From the NCBI RefSeq assembly GCF_013009345.1, contig NZ_JABELE010000017.1:10779-74778 (forward strand): 64,000 bases of DNA, read 5' to 3'. The notes under the pieces were generated by a model. The model made no database searches and was not told where the DNA came from. It worked only from the letters and a program-made list of their open reading frames with translations. Both the position numbers and the translations under genes were made by a program. This DNA comes from Acinetobacter geminorum (GTDB lineage Bacteria; Pseudomonadota; Gammaproteobacteria; Pseudomonadales; Moraxellaceae). Shown here piece by piece: positions 42,879 to 51,535 of this stretch; positions within the stretch are counted from its first letter, which is position 1; every line of letters starts with the position of its first letter.

Positions 42879-44696
42879 ATGGCGCAAGCTAAAAAATCCG
42901 TCGATATCAAAAATATACGAAATTTCTCGATTATTGCCCACATTGACCATGGTAAGTCTACATTGGCTGACCGTTTTATTCAGATGTGTGGCGGTCTACA
43001 AGATCGTGAAATGCAAGCCCAAGTCTTAGACTCAATGGAGCTTGAGCGTGAACGTGGGATTACCATTAAAGCCGCTTCTGTCACGCTGTACTACACCCAT
43101 CCAAATGGTCAGGAATACCAACTTAACTTTATTGATACGCCTGGGCACGTTGACTTCTCCTATGAAGTTTCTCGTTCATTAGCTGCGTGTGAAGGTGCAC
43201 TATTGGTTGTAGATGCAGCACAAGGTGTTGAAGCTCAATCAGTTGCAAACTGTTATACAGCAATTGAACAAGGTCTAGAAGTTCTTCCTATTCTAAATAA
43301 AATTGATTTACCACAGGCTGAACCTGAACGTGTAATTCATGAAATTGAAGAAATTATCGGGATTGAAGCGACAGATGCACCAACCTGTTCAGCAAAAACT
43401 GGTTTAGGTGTTGAAGGTGTACTCGAGCGTTTAGTCGATGTTATTCCGGCGCCAGAAGGTGATCGTGAAGCACCATTACAAGCATTAATTATCGACTCAT
43501 GGTTTGATAACTACTTAGGCGTAGTTTCTCTTGTTCGTATTAAACAAGGTCGTATCCGCAAGGGCGACAAAATGTTGGTTAAATCGACAGGACAAACTCA
43601 TCCGGTCACGTCTGTAGGTGTATTTAATCCTAAGCATACTGAAACAGATATTCTTGAAGCTGGTGAAGTAGGTTTTGTTATTGCTGGTATTAAAGATATT
43701 TTTGGTGCGCCAGTAGGTGACACAATTACTCTTGCTTCTACACCAGACGTTGCAACTTTACCAGGTTTCAAAAAGGTTAAACCACAAGTATATGCTGGTC
43801 TTTTCCCGATTGATGCCAGTGACTTTGAACCATTCCGTGAAGCATTACAAAAATTACAGATTAATGATTCGGCTTTATTCTTTGAACCAGAAAGTTCAGA
43901 TGCTTTAGGCTTTGGTTTCCGTTGTGGCTTCTTAGGCATGCTACATATGGAAATTGTACAAGAGCGTTTAGAACGTGAGTACGATCTTGATCTCATCAGT
44001 TCTGCACCTACTGTAATTTATGAAGCATTAACCAAGAAAGGCGAAACGATTTACATCGATAGTCCATCAAAAATGCCAGATGGATCGACTGTAGAAGATT
44101 TACGTGAACCAATTGCGGAGTGTCATATCCTTGTTCCTCAAGAATATTTAGGGAACGTAATGACACTATGTATCGAACGTCGTGGTGTACAAAAAGATAT
44201 GAAATTCTTGGGTAACCAAGTTTCTATTACATTTGAAATCCCGATGGCTGAAGTCGTTATGGATTTCTTTGACAGATTAAAGTCATGCTCTCGTGGCTTT
44301 GCATCTTTAGACTATAACTTTGTACGTTTTGAAAGTTCAGCTTTAGTTAAGGTTGATGTGTTAATTAATAGCGAAAAGGTTGATGCCTTGGCTATGATTT
44401 GTCACCGTAATGATGCACGCCATCGTGGTATTGCATTGGTTGAGAAAATGAAAGACTTAATTCCTCGCCAAATGTTCGATGTTGCTATTCAGGCAGCAAT
44501 TGGTGCGCAAATTATTGCCCGTTCTACCGTAAAAGCGATGCGTAAAAACGTATTGGCAAAATGTTATGGTGGTGACGTTTCGCGTAAGAAAAAACTACTT
44601 TCTAAACAAAAAGAAGGTAAGAAACGTATGAAACAAGTGGGAAGTGTTGAAATTCCACAAGAAGCGTTCTTGGCTGTATTGAAAGTAGAAAGATAA
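42879..44696 (+). CDS. lepA: translation factor LepA (EF4)
   Basis: 605 residues. A ribosome-dependent GTPase that promotes back-translocation or ribosome assembly under stress. G motifs are intact: IIAHIDHGKSTLADR (G1), ERERGITIKA (G2), NFIDTPGHVDF (G3), LNKIDLP (G4) and SAKTGLG (G5). Domain II, the EF-G-like domains and the family-specific C-terminal domain (about 490-605, ending KLLSKQKEGKKRMKQVG) are present. AAGGTAACCC precedes the ATG. It starts the long same-strand run lepA-lepB-rnc-era-recO-pdxJ; the lepA-lepB-rnc-era order is widespread in proteobacteria. Confidence 0.97.
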   Translation: MAQAKKSVDIKNIRNFSIIAHIDHGKSTLADRFIQMCGGLQDREMQAQVLDSMELERERGITIKAASVTLYYTHPNGQEYQLNFIDTPGHVDFSYEVSRSLAACEGALLVVDAAQGVEAQSVANCYTAIEQGLEVLPILNKIDLPQAEPERVIHEIEEIIGIEATDAPTCSAKTGLGVEGVLERLVDVIPAPEGDREAPLQALIIDSWFDNYLGVVSLVRIKQGRIRKGDKMLVKSTGQTHPVTSVGVFNPKHTETDILEAGEVGFVIAGIKDIFGAPVGDTITLASTPDVATLPGFKKVKPQVYAGLFPIDASDFEPFREALQKLQINDSALFFEPESSDALGFGFRCGFLGMLHMEIVQERLEREYDLDLISSAPTVIYEALTKKGETIYIDSPSKMPDGSTVEDLREPIAECHILVPQEYLGNVMTLCIERRGVQKDMKFLGNQVSITFEIPMAEVVMDFFDRLKSCSRGFASLDYNFVRFESSALVKVDVLINSEKVDALAMICHRNDARHRGIALVEKMKDLIPRQMFDVAIQAAIGAQIIARSTVKAMRKNVLAKCYGGDVSRKKKLLSKQKEGKKRMKQVGSVEIPQEAFLAVLKVER

Positions 44697-44771
44697 GAAA
44701 TGAGGGTGGGGGAAGTGAACAATTTCCTTTCCCCACTGTAATACAAGCAGCGAGGCTGCGAGTGAGGTCAT

Positions 44772-45599
44772 GTGGATTTTGATTTTAATTTAATTCTTGT
44801 TCCAGTTACGCTGATTCTATTTGCAGTGTGGTTGTTAGATAAACTTGTATTAAAACAGCGTGCAAATAAAGGACGCGGGAACGAAAATTTTGTCATTACA
44901 TGGGCCTATGACTTTTGGCCGGTTTTAGCTGTAGTACTTATACTCCGTTCATTTCTTTATGAACCATTTAATATTCCATCGGACTCTATGGTGCCAACTT
45001 TAGAAACTGGTGATTTTATTCTGGTGAATAAATTTGATTATGGTGTACGTTTACCTATCGTTAATAAGAAAATTATTGACGTAGGTGAACCGAAGCGTGG
45101 TGATGTAATTGTATTCCGTTATCCACCTCAACCGACTATTAGCTATATTAAACGTGTAATCGGTTTACCTGGCGATCATATTGTTTATGACCATGGGCAA
45201 TTAATTATTAATGGGCAAAAAGTACCGAAAGTATTAACACAGTTCAGTCGTGAAAAAGATGTGATGGATACGCCAACGTCTATTTATCATAAAGAGACGA
45301 TTGGTGAGCATACCTTTACGATGCGTGAGCTTGAAGGCGTAAATGTGGCGCGCCAAGCACCGTTTATCAACTATGTTGAAAATGGTAAATATGCGAACCA
45401 AGACGGTTTATATTGGGAAGTGACTGTACCAAAAGGACATTACTTTGCAATGGGGGATAACCGCGATCAAAGTGCAGACAGTCGTTTCTGGGGGTTCGTT
45501 CCTGAAGAAAACTTAACAGGACGAGCATTCTACGTGTGGATGCATAAAGAACCGGGTTTACACCTTCCTAACTTTAGCCGAAATGGAAAAATAGATTAA
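44772..45599 (+). CDS. lepB: signal peptidase I
   Basis: 275 residues. An inner-membrane serine protease that removes signal peptides from exported proteins. Two N-terminal transmembrane segments (about 5-22 and 43-62) precede the catalytic domain. The nucleophile is in PSDSMVPTLETGDF, the Lys base in FRYPPQPTISYIKRVIGLPGD, and box E is GDNRDQSADSRFWGFVP. The start is GTG after GAGG. It follows lepA by 75 bp, a stretch that folds into an imperfect hairpin (GTGGGGGAA with TTTCCTTTCCCCAC). Confidence 0.95.
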   Translation: MDFDFNLILVPVTLILFAVWLLDKLVLKQRANKGRGNENFVITWAYDFWPVLAVVLILRSFLYEPFNIPSDSMVPTLETGDFILVNKFDYGVRLPIVNKKIIDVGEPKRGDVIVFRYPPQPTISYIKRVIGLPGDHIVYDHGQLIINGQKVPKVLTQFSREKDVMDTPTSIYHKETIGEHTFTMRELEGVNVARQAPFINYVENGKYANQDGLYWEVTVPKGHYFAMGDNRDQSADSRFWGFVPEENLTGRAFYVWMHKEPGLHLPNFSRNGKID

Positions 45600-45623
45600 A
45601 AACAACCATTAGGAAAAAAAGAA

Positions 45624-45998
45624 ATGCGTAAGGCACAACAGGGTACTTCGTATTTAGCAATTTTATTTGGGGTGGTTATATTTGCGATTGCAGTAAAAGC
45701 TGTACTTGCAGTTTGGCCAGCATATTGGGATGATCGGCTGATTAATAATCAGATAGAAGAGCTTTTACAAGAAAGCTCTTCTGAGATCACACCACAAAAG
45801 TTTGTAACACAAATGGATCAGCGACTCGAAATGAACAATATTCGTGATCTCCACTTTAAAGAGATCGCTCAAGTGTTTAATCAGTCAGGTCTAACGGTCA
45901 AAAAGAAATATGAAGTAAGAAAACCTTTCTTATTCAATATTGATTTAGTTTTAACATTTGAGAAGAGTTTTGATAAAACATCAGTTCAAACTAAGTGA
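45624..45998 (+). CDS. DUF4845 membrane-anchored protein
   Basis: 124 residues with one N-terminal transmembrane helix (about 10-30, YLAILFGVVIFAIAVKAVLAV) and a periplasmic part with WPAYWDDRLINNQIEEL and VKKKYEVRKPFLFNIDLVLTFE. This small family regularly sits between lepB and rnc; its function is unknown. Its last codons overlap the possible rnc start, so translation of RNase III may be coupled to it. GGAAAAAAAG precedes the ATG. Confidence 0.85.
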   Translation: MRKAQQGTSYLAILFGVVIFAIAVKAVLAVWPAYWDDRLINNQIEELLQESSSEITPQKFVTQMDQRLEMNNIRDLHFKEIAQVFNQSGLTVKKKYEVRKPFLFNIDLVLTFEKSFDKTSVQTK

Positions 45999-46662
45999 TC
46001 CTCGCTTACTGAGTCGAATCGGATATCAATTTAAGCAGCTTGAATTGTTACAGTTAGCTTTGACTCATCGTTCGGTGAGTCACAAATACAATTACGAGCG
46101 CTTAGAGTTTCTCGGCGATTCATTATTAGGCATGATAATCGCTAATTATCTATATCATGCCTATCCAAATGAAAATGAAGGTCGTCTCACGCGTATGCGT
46201 GCGACCTTAGTTCGTCAAGAAGCATTAGGTAAGATTGCAACAGATTTGCAACTTAGTCGGTGTTTAATATTAAGTACAGGCGAGTTGAAATCTGGTGGTC
46301 ATCATCGTGAGTCAATATTAGCAGATACGGTAGAAGCGATTATTGGTGCAATTTATCTTGATAGTGGTGATCTCAACTTACTTAAAGATATTGTGCTAAA
46401 ATGGTACATACCCTATTTAGACCATATAGAACCTACGGATCAACTCAAAGATCCGAAATCACGTTTACAAGAGTATCTACAAGCACGTAAAAAACCTCTC
46501 CCTGTTTACGAGGTTGTAGATATTCAGGGTGATGCACCTCATCAGCACTTTAAAGTGGAATGTGTGGTAGATGGTTTACCGAAGATTTATGGTGAGGGTT
46601 CAAGTCGTCGTTTTGCCGAGCAGGCAGCAGCGGCGGAAATTTTAAAGTTATTGGAGCAATAA
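45970..46662 (+). CDS. rnc: ribonuclease III
   Basis: 230 residues. Cleaves double-stranded RNA, including the 30S rRNA precursor and many mRNAs. The signature ERLEFLGDSLLGMI contains the catalytic acidic residues, and ADTVEAIIGAIYLD is the second acidic site. The C-terminal dsRNA-binding domain (about 155-226) ends EGSSRRFAEQAAAAEILKLL. There is no ATG at the start: TTG at 45958 or 45970 must be used; 45970 has GAGAAGAG just upstream and gives the family-length N-terminus. Either overlaps the DUF4845 gene (29 bp from 45970). The weak start may limit RNase III levels. Confidence 0.93.
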   Translation: MIKHQFKLSDPRLLSRIGYQFKQLELLQLALTHRSVSHKYNYERLEFLGDSLLGMIIANYLYHAYPNENEGRLTRMRATLVRQEALGKIATDLQLSRCLILSTGELKSGGHHRESILADTVEAIIGAIYLDSGDLNLLKDIVLKWYIPYLDHIEPTDQLKDPKSRLQEYLQARKKPLPVYEVVDIQGDAPHQHFKVECVVDGLPKIYGEGSSRRFAEQAAAAEILKLLEQ

Positions 46663-46667
46663 CCTGC

Positions 46668-47696
46668 ATGTCGATGCATTCTGATCAAATCAATCCAGAT
46701 TCAAATGAAAACCAAGATCCTAATAATCTGATTGATCAATTTTTTAGTTCCAAAGGCGTAACAATCCCTTCGGATTTTAAGAGCGGATTTGTGGCGATTG
46801 TGGGACGTCCAAATGTGGGTAAATCTACCCTCATGAACCATTTATTGGGTCAAAAGCTCTCTATTACTTCGCGTAAACCTCAAACAACACGTCATAAAAT
46901 TATTGGTATTGATTCGCGCGAAAAGATGCAGGCGGTATATGTAGATACCCCAGGTATGCATAAAAAAGAAGTGCGTGCTATTAATAAAATGATGAACCGT
47001 GCTGCTCATTCTGCATTACGTGACGTTAACTTAGTTTTATTCGTTATTGATGCTTATAAGTGGACTCAAAACGACGATTTAGTGCTTGAAAAACTCAAGA
47101 ACGCTGAAATGCCAGTTATTTTGGTCATTAATAAGGCGGACACTTTTGAAGATAAAAGAGAGATTCTTCCTCTCATTCAAGAACGTGCCAAACTTATGAA
47201 TTTTGCTGAGATTGTTCCTGTTTCTGCTTTGCGTGGTGCAAACTTAGAACACTTGAGTGAAACGATTGAGAAGTACCTTCCTTACCAACCACCATTGTAT
47301 TCATTTGATCAGATTACTGACCGCTCTGAACGCTTCTTGGCAAGTGAAATTATTCGTGAAAAAATCATGCGTCAGTTGGGTGAAGAGCTTCCTTATGATT
47401 TAACAGTACAAATTGAATCTTTTAAAACGGAAGAAGCAACTGTTAATGAAAAAACTGGTCGTTTAAAACCAGCTTGTACCTATATCGATGCAACGATTTT
47501 TGTAGACCGCGCTGGTCAAAAAGCCATTGTGATCGGTGAAAAAGGTGCCAAGCTTAAAACGATTGGTATGGATGCTCGTAAAGACATGGAAAAAATGTTT
47601 GAGCAAAAAATTATGCTCACACTTTGGGTAAAAGTGAAGGGTGGCTGGTCTGATGATGAGCGTGCTCTAAAAAGCTTAGGGTATAGTGATATCTAA
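46668..47696 (+). CDS. era: ribosome-maturation GTPase Era
   Basis: 342 residues. Binds the 3' end of 16S rRNA and guides 30S assembly. G1 is VGRPNVGKSTLMN, the switch region SRKPQTTRHKIIGI, G3 DTPGMHK, and G4 NKADT. The C-terminal KH domain (about 250-340) has AIVIGEKGAKLKTIGMDARKDME. It is about 40 residues longer than E. coli Era, due to an acidic Asn/Asp-rich N-terminal extension (1-38) before the G domain. It starts 5 bp after rnc. Confidence 0.95.
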   Translation: MSMHSDQINPDSNENQDPNNLIDQFFSSKGVTIPSDFKSGFVAIVGRPNVGKSTLMNHLLGQKLSITSRKPQTTRHKIIGIDSREKMQAVYVDTPGMHKKEVRAINKMMNRAAHSALRDVNLVLFVIDAYKWTQNDDLVLEKLKNAEMPVILVINKADTFEDKREILPLIQERAKLMNFAEIVPVSALRGANLEHLSETIEKYLPYQPPLYSFDQITDRSERFLASEIIREKIMRQLGEELPYDLTVQIESFKTEEATVNEKTGRLKPACTYIDATIFVDRAGQKAIVIGEKGAKLKTIGMDARKDMEKMFEQKIMLTLWVKVKGGWSDDERALKSLGYSDI

Positions 47697-47713
47697 AGGA
47701 TAAGGATGCTGGT

Positions 47714-47917
47714 ATGAAAACAATTACATCGTTAATTGCTATAGTTGGATGTACATTGATGTTACAAGGTTGTGTATATAAGCTTGTAACCGTACCAGTA
47801 GGTATCGCCTATAAAACTACTAAAGGTGTAGTTAAAGGTACAGCAGCTGTTGTAGGTGCTGTTATTCCTGATGGTGATGATGAGGATGACAAAAAAGAAA
47901 AAGAATCTGAGGAATAG
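47714..47917 (+). CDS. small lipoprotein with acidic tail
   Basis: 67 residues. The signal ends in a lipobox LQGC (Cys20), so it should be lipid-anchored. The mature part has a Gly/Val/Ala-rich helix (KTTKGVVKGTAAVVGAVI) and a strongly acidic/basic tail (DGDDEDDKKEKESEE). It resembles a small lipoprotein family of Acinetobacter (perhaps NF038104, from memory) of unknown function. It lies between era and recO on the same strand and is likely co-transcribed with them. AAGGATGCTGGT precedes the ATG. Confidence 0.8.
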   Translation: MKTITSLIAIVGCTLMLQGCVYKLVTVPVGIAYKTTKGVVKGTAAVVGAVIPDGDDEDDKKEKESEE

Positions 47918-47926
47918 ATTCTTTTT

Positions 47927-48640
47927 ATGATGCGCAATGAAGTCCTCCATGGATATATGATTCATCACCGTAAGTACCGTGAAAAAAGTCATATTGTGCA
48001 TCTTTTTACTCAGGAATATGGGCGAGTCGATGGCATCTTAAGGCAGACTCCCCCCCCTCAATATCAGCCTATTCGGCTACAAGCCACGGGTAAAAGTGAA
48101 CTCAAAAATTTTACTAAGCTGGAAATATTAAATCAGCCTGTTTTCTTTTTTGGTGATGCTTTTTTTGCTGGTTTTTATCTAAATGAAATTGTTCTTAGAC
48201 TTTGCCCATTAGAAGAGGCAATGCCGCAATCTTTTGAGCAATATCAATTAACTTTGCTTCAATTACAGCAATTATCTTCCCATGAAAATCCTGATCTTTT
48301 TCTGAGACAGATTTTGCGTCAGTTCGAACATGTTTTACTTCCTGAGTTGGGTTATGCGATTGATTTCTCAATTGATACTCAACAACAGCCAATACAGGCT
48401 CACCAGTTTTATCAATTTCAGGTGACTGAAGGTTTTGCGCCCGTTGTTCAGGCAAGCCGTTCCTCATTGTCAGGTAAAGCAATTTTATCTATGTTGGATT
48501 ATGAGCAAGGTCAGGATTTTTCTCACGAACAATTGCAATTATTAGGTAAACTATACCGTCAAATGATTACATCGCTTTTAGGAGATCGTCCCCTAAAAAG
48601 TCGACAATTGTGGATTCAAAATACTCAAACTCAATCGTAA
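47927..48640 (+). CDS. recO: DNA repair protein RecO
   Basis: 237 residues. Loads RecA on SSB-coated single-strand gaps together with RecR in the RecF pathway. The N-terminal OB-fold has GYMIHHRKYREKSHIVHLFTQEYGRVDG, and the C-terminal helical part lacks zinc-binding cysteines, as in other gammaproteobacterial RecO. Codons 42-44 lie on an uninterrupted run of eight C (CCC CCC CCT), rare in this AT-rich genome and prone to slippage. It begins 9 bp after the lipoprotein gene and 13 bp before pdxJ. Confidence 0.93.
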   Translation: MMRNEVLHGYMIHHRKYREKSHIVHLFTQEYGRVDGILRQTPPPQYQPIRLQATGKSELKNFTKLEILNQPVFFFGDAFFAGFYLNEIVLRLCPLEEAMPQSFEQYQLTLLQLQQLSSHENPDLFLRQILRQFEHVLLPELGYAIDFSIDTQQQPIQAHQFYQFQVTEGFAPVVQASRSSLSGKAILSMLDYEQGQDFSHEQLQLLGKLYRQMITSLLGDRPLKSRQLWIQNTQTQS

Positions 48641-48653
48641 TTAGGATTTATTT

Positions 48654-49379
48654 ATGGCTGCATTGCTTGGTGTAAACATAGACCATGTTGCTACTTTGAG
48701 ACAGGCGCGCGGTACTACTTATCCAGACCCTGTAGAAGCTGCTCTTATTTGTGAACAAGCTGGTGCAGAGGGGATTACTTTGCATTTGCGTGAAGACCGT
48801 CGCCATATTCAAGATGATGACGTACGCCGTATGCGTCCATTATTAAAAACCCGTATGAACCTAGAGTTGGCTGTTACTGATGAAATGGTTGAGTTTGCGA
48901 AAGAAATTCAGCCTCAGCACGTGTGTTTTGTGCCAGAAAGACGCCAAGAAGTAACAACTGAAGGTGGTTTGGATGTAGTGGGTAACTTTGAAAAAGTTAA
49001 AGCTGCAACTCAAACTTTAGCGGCTATTGGTTGCGATGTATCATTATTTATTGATGCTGATTTAGCTCAAATTGATGCAGCAGTTGCGTGTGGCGCACCT
49101 ACGATTGAGTTGCACACGGGTGCATATGCAGATGCGGAAACAGAGCAGGATCAACAAGCTGAGTTGGCGCGTATTATCAAAGGCGTTGAATATGCAGCTT
49201 CAAAAGGTTTGGTTGTAAATGCTGGTCATGGCCTTAACCTTAAAAATATTGCACCAATTGCAGCTATTCCACAAATTCATGAATTAAACATTGGTCATTC
49301 AATTATTGCTGAAAGTATTTTTGTAGGTCTGGTTCAAGCTGTTAAAGATATGAAAACCGCGATTAAGGCCGCAGGATAG
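48654..49379 (+). CDS. pdxJ: pyridoxine 5'-phosphate synthase PdxJ
   Basis: 241 residues, TIM barrel. Condenses 1-deoxyxylulose 5-phosphate with 3-amino-2-oxopropyl phosphate to form pyridoxine 5'-phosphate. Family signatures are LGVNIDHVATLRQARGTTYPDPV, EGITLHLREDRRHIQDDD and HGLNLKNI. It follows recO by 13 bp, as in many gammaproteobacteria (recO-pdxJ), and precedes miaE with almost no spacing, so all three are co-transcribed. Confidence 0.96.
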   Translation: MAALLGVNIDHVATLRQARGTTYPDPVEAALICEQAGAEGITLHLREDRRHIQDDDVRRMRPLLKTRMNLELAVTDEMVEFAKEIQPQHVCFVPERRQEVTTEGGLDVVGNFEKVKAATQTLAAIGCDVSLFIDADLAQIDAAVACGAPTIELHTGAYADAETEQDQQAELARIIKGVEYAASKGLVVNAGHGLNLKNIAPIAAIPQIHELNIGHSIIAESIFVGLVQAVKDMKTAIKAAG

Positions 49380-49385
49380 TTGGTT

Positions 49386-50030
49386 ATGTCGAGTATCAAT
49401 TACGATGATTTAATGCAACCTGTGATCGCCTTTTTAGGTTGTCAAACACCAAAAGCATGGTTGGATGAAGCAATCAATAATTTAGATATCTTGATGCAAG
49501 ATCATGCTAATTGTGAAAAGAAAGCAGCTAGTACAGCAATGAACTTAATGTTCCGTTATAGCTTCTTTCCTGACTTACAAATAAAACTTGCTCAGCTTGT
49601 ACGAGAAGAAATGCTTCACTATGAACAAGTGCTTGAGCTTATGGCTAAGCGTGGTCAAGAGTGGACTGGTTTAAGTGCCGGACGTTATGCAGGTGGATTA
49701 CGTAAAGAGATTCGTACGTATGAACCTGAAGCTTTAATTGATGTGCTGGTGATTGGTGCATTCGTAGAGGCTCGTTCATGTGAGCGTTTTTATGCACTTG
49801 CTCCGCGTGTAGATGATGAGTTAGGACGTTATTATCGATACTTGCTTAAGTCAGAGTCTCGTCATTTTGAAGACTATCTCGCCCTTGCGCTTGATGTGGC
49901 AAAAACTGCAAAAATGAAAGATCCTAAAGAGGATATTCAGCAGCGAATTGATCATATCCGTGAAGTTGAAAAGAATCTGATTTTAACGCCAGATAATACT
50001 TTCCGTTTTCATAGTGGTATCCCTGCTTAG
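49386..50030 (+). CDS. miaE: tRNA 2-methylthio-N6-isopentenyladenosine-37 hydroxylase MiaE
   Basis: 214 residues, ferritin-like four-helix bundle with a di-iron site. It hydroxylates the isopentenyl group on A37 of tRNAs reading UNN codons. Iron ligands are visible in LVREEMLHYEQVLEL and FVEARSCERFYAL ... ESRHFEDYLALA. A TTG at 49380 is in frame, but the ATG at 49386 is the likely start. It ends the lepA-to-miaE run, followed by a clear terminator. Confidence 0.92.
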   Translation: MSSINYDDLMQPVIAFLGCQTPKAWLDEAINNLDILMQDHANCEKKAASTAMNLMFRYSFFPDLQIKLAQLVREEMLHYEQVLELMAKRGQEWTGLSAGRYAGGLRKEIRTYEPEALIDVLVIGAFVEARSCERFYALAPRVDDELGRYYRYLLKSESRHFEDYLALALDVAKTAKMKDPKEDIQQRIDHIREVEKNLILTPDNTFRFHSGIPA

Positions 50031-50051
50031 TCTTGGATGTCTCAAACAAAA

Positions 50052-50080
50052 AAGTTTACCTTTCACGGTAAACTTTTTTA
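50052..50080 (+). terminator. terminator after miaE
   Basis: AAGTTTACC-TTTCAC-GGTAAACTT followed by TTTTT. Confidence 0.88.
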
Positions 50081-50302
50081 TTAGGTGAACATTATCTCTT
50101 AGACAGTAAGCATGCTCTGCTTTTAGTTTTTTAATACATATAATTATTTAATAAATATATTTTTTATAGATTTTAATTTCTCTTAAAATTTTTAAAAAAC
50201 TTTTATTTTTTTAGGCTAATAATAAATATTGTGTAAATATAAAGGCTGATATGTTCATCATGAGTTCAACTGAAATAGTTGATCATTTCTAAGGATATAA
50301 GA

Positions 50303-51061
50303 ATGTTAGCATTAGTTACAGGCGCATCGGCAGGTTTTGGTTATAGCATTTCAAAAAAGCTGCTTGAGCTAGGATATAAAGTTATTGGCTGTGGAAGACG
50401 AGCAGAAAAACTAGAAGAACTAAAACAAGAACTTGGAGAGAAATTCTACCCATTAGTATTTGACATGACGGATACGGCAGAAAATATAAATAAGGCATTG
50501 CTTGATTTGCCAGCCGAATTTCAAATCGGTCAAATTGATTTATTGGTGAATAATGCTGGATTGGCATTGGGATTGGAACCAGCAGATAAAGCAGAATTAG
50601 ATGATTGGTATACGATGATTGATACCAATGTAAAAGGGCTTGTTACGATTACCCGACTAATTTTACCAAGTATGGTAAAGAAAAAATCAGGTTTAATCAT
50701 TAATATGGGCTCTATTGCAGGTACATACCCATACCCAGGGGGCAATGTGTATGGAGCAACCAAAGCATTTGTGGAGCAATTTAGTCTAAATCTTCGTGCT
50801 GATTTGGCCGGTACTGGTGTGCGCGTAACTAATATTGAACCAGGGTTGTGTGGAGGTACTGAATTTTCGCTTGTGCGTTTTAAAGGTGATGAGGATAAAG
50901 TAAACAGCCTATATGATAAAAAGAATCCACTCTTGCCTGAAGATATTGCAAATACGGTAGCTTGGATTGCTTCACAACCTCCACACATTAATATTAATCG
51001 TATTGAAATGATGCCGACCACCCAATCTTTTAATCCTTTAAAAGTGGTTGAAGTCGAATAA
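50303..51061 (+). CDS. ydfG: YdfG-like short-chain dehydrogenase
   Basis: 252 residues. The NADP-binding motif is TGASAGFG, the NNAG motif is VNNAGLAL, and the catalytic pair is in YGATKAF. The whole length follows the E. coli YdfG pattern, including GLALGLEPADKA, INMGSIAGTYPYPGGN and IEMMPTTQSF. YdfG oxidises 3-hydroxy acids such as L-allo-threonine and serine and reduces malonic semialdehyde. An ATG 24 bases upstream is in frame, but the one at 50303 follows AAGGATATAAG. It stands alone after a very AT-rich 270-bp region with no other recognisable feature and has its own terminator. Confidence 0.9.
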   Translation: MLALVTGASAGFGYSISKKLLELGYKVIGCGRRAEKLEELKQELGEKFYPLVFDMTDTAENINKALLDLPAEFQIGQIDLLVNNAGLALGLEPADKAELDDWYTMIDTNVKGLVTITRLILPSMVKKKSGLIINMGSIAGTYPYPGGNVYGATKAFVEQFSLNLRADLAGTGVRVTNIEPGLCGGTEFSLVRFKGDEDKVNSLYDKKNPLLPEDIANTVAWIASQPPHININRIEMMPTTQSFNPLKVVEVE

Positions 51062-51131
51062 TAACTTGAGAATAGATTCTTTAGAGTTAAATTGGACCCT
51101 TAAACCTAACAAAGACTCTAATAAAAAATTA

Positions 51132-51162
51132 AATCCTCTATCTGCTGATAGAGGATTTTTTT
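51132..51162 (+). terminator. terminator after the YdfG-like gene
   Basis: AATCCTCTATC-TGCT-GATAGAGGATT forms a perfect 11-bp stem and runs into TTTTTTT. Confidence 0.92.
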
Positions 51163-51185
51163 ATAGTTATTGATAAATTTATGGC

Positions 51186-51217
51186 AAAAAAAAGCCCGCT
51201 TTAATGCTGCGGGCTTT
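51186..51217 (-). terminator. terminator after tRNA-Asn
   Basis: AAAGCCCGC and GCGGGCTTT form a 9-bp stem; on the minus strand it is followed by a T-run (eight A on the plus strand). It lies 8 bp after the tRNA. Confidence 0.88.
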
Positions 51218-51225
51218 TTAGTATT

Positions 51226-51301
51226 TGGCTCTCCCACCTGGGCTCGAACCAGGGACCTGCGGATTAACAGTCCGTCGCTCTACCGACTGAGCTATGGGAG
51301 A
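51226..51301 (-). tRNA. tRNA-Asn (anticodon GTT)
   Basis: A 76-nt cloverleaf on the minus strand. The acceptor stem is TCTCCCA with TGGGAGA, the D-loop region AGCTCAGTCGGTAGAGC, the anticodon loop CTGTTAA, the T-arm CCTGGTTCGAGCCCAGG, and CCA is encoded. It closely follows E. coli tRNA-Asn. A terminator follows directly. The 234 bp upstream, to the next gene, hold no recognisable feature. No integrase or attachment-site duplicate is nearby. Confidence 0.97.
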
Positions 51302-51535
51302 ATCTGCATGCGATTATAAGGAGATTTTGAGAAGGGTCAAGTCTAAATTGCCATGTTTACTTCATTTTTGTGTCGTATGCTTTTTATTTGATCAGTTGAG
51401 TGATGAGTTAAGAAATTACTTGCACTTTAAAAAATCAATTGCTAGATTCAAAAAAGAACAAGCGTTTGGAGAAATCCAAACAGTGTGGATTTAAACCAAC
51501 TTGCCAGCACTAAAATGGCTAAATCGGAGATAAGT

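Noticed and set aside
44706..44736. Hairpin between lepA and lepB as a terminator
   Set aside because: The stem is imperfect and lacks a T-run; lepA and lepB are usually co-transcribed.
51226..51301. tRNA-Asn as a possible genomic-island attachment site
   Set aside because: No integrase, no repeat of the tRNA 3' end and no mobile genes on either side.
51294..51494. Reading frame of 66 codons next to tRNA-Asn
   Set aside because: It begins inside the tRNA gene and its composition and lack of a ribosome binding site do not support a gene.
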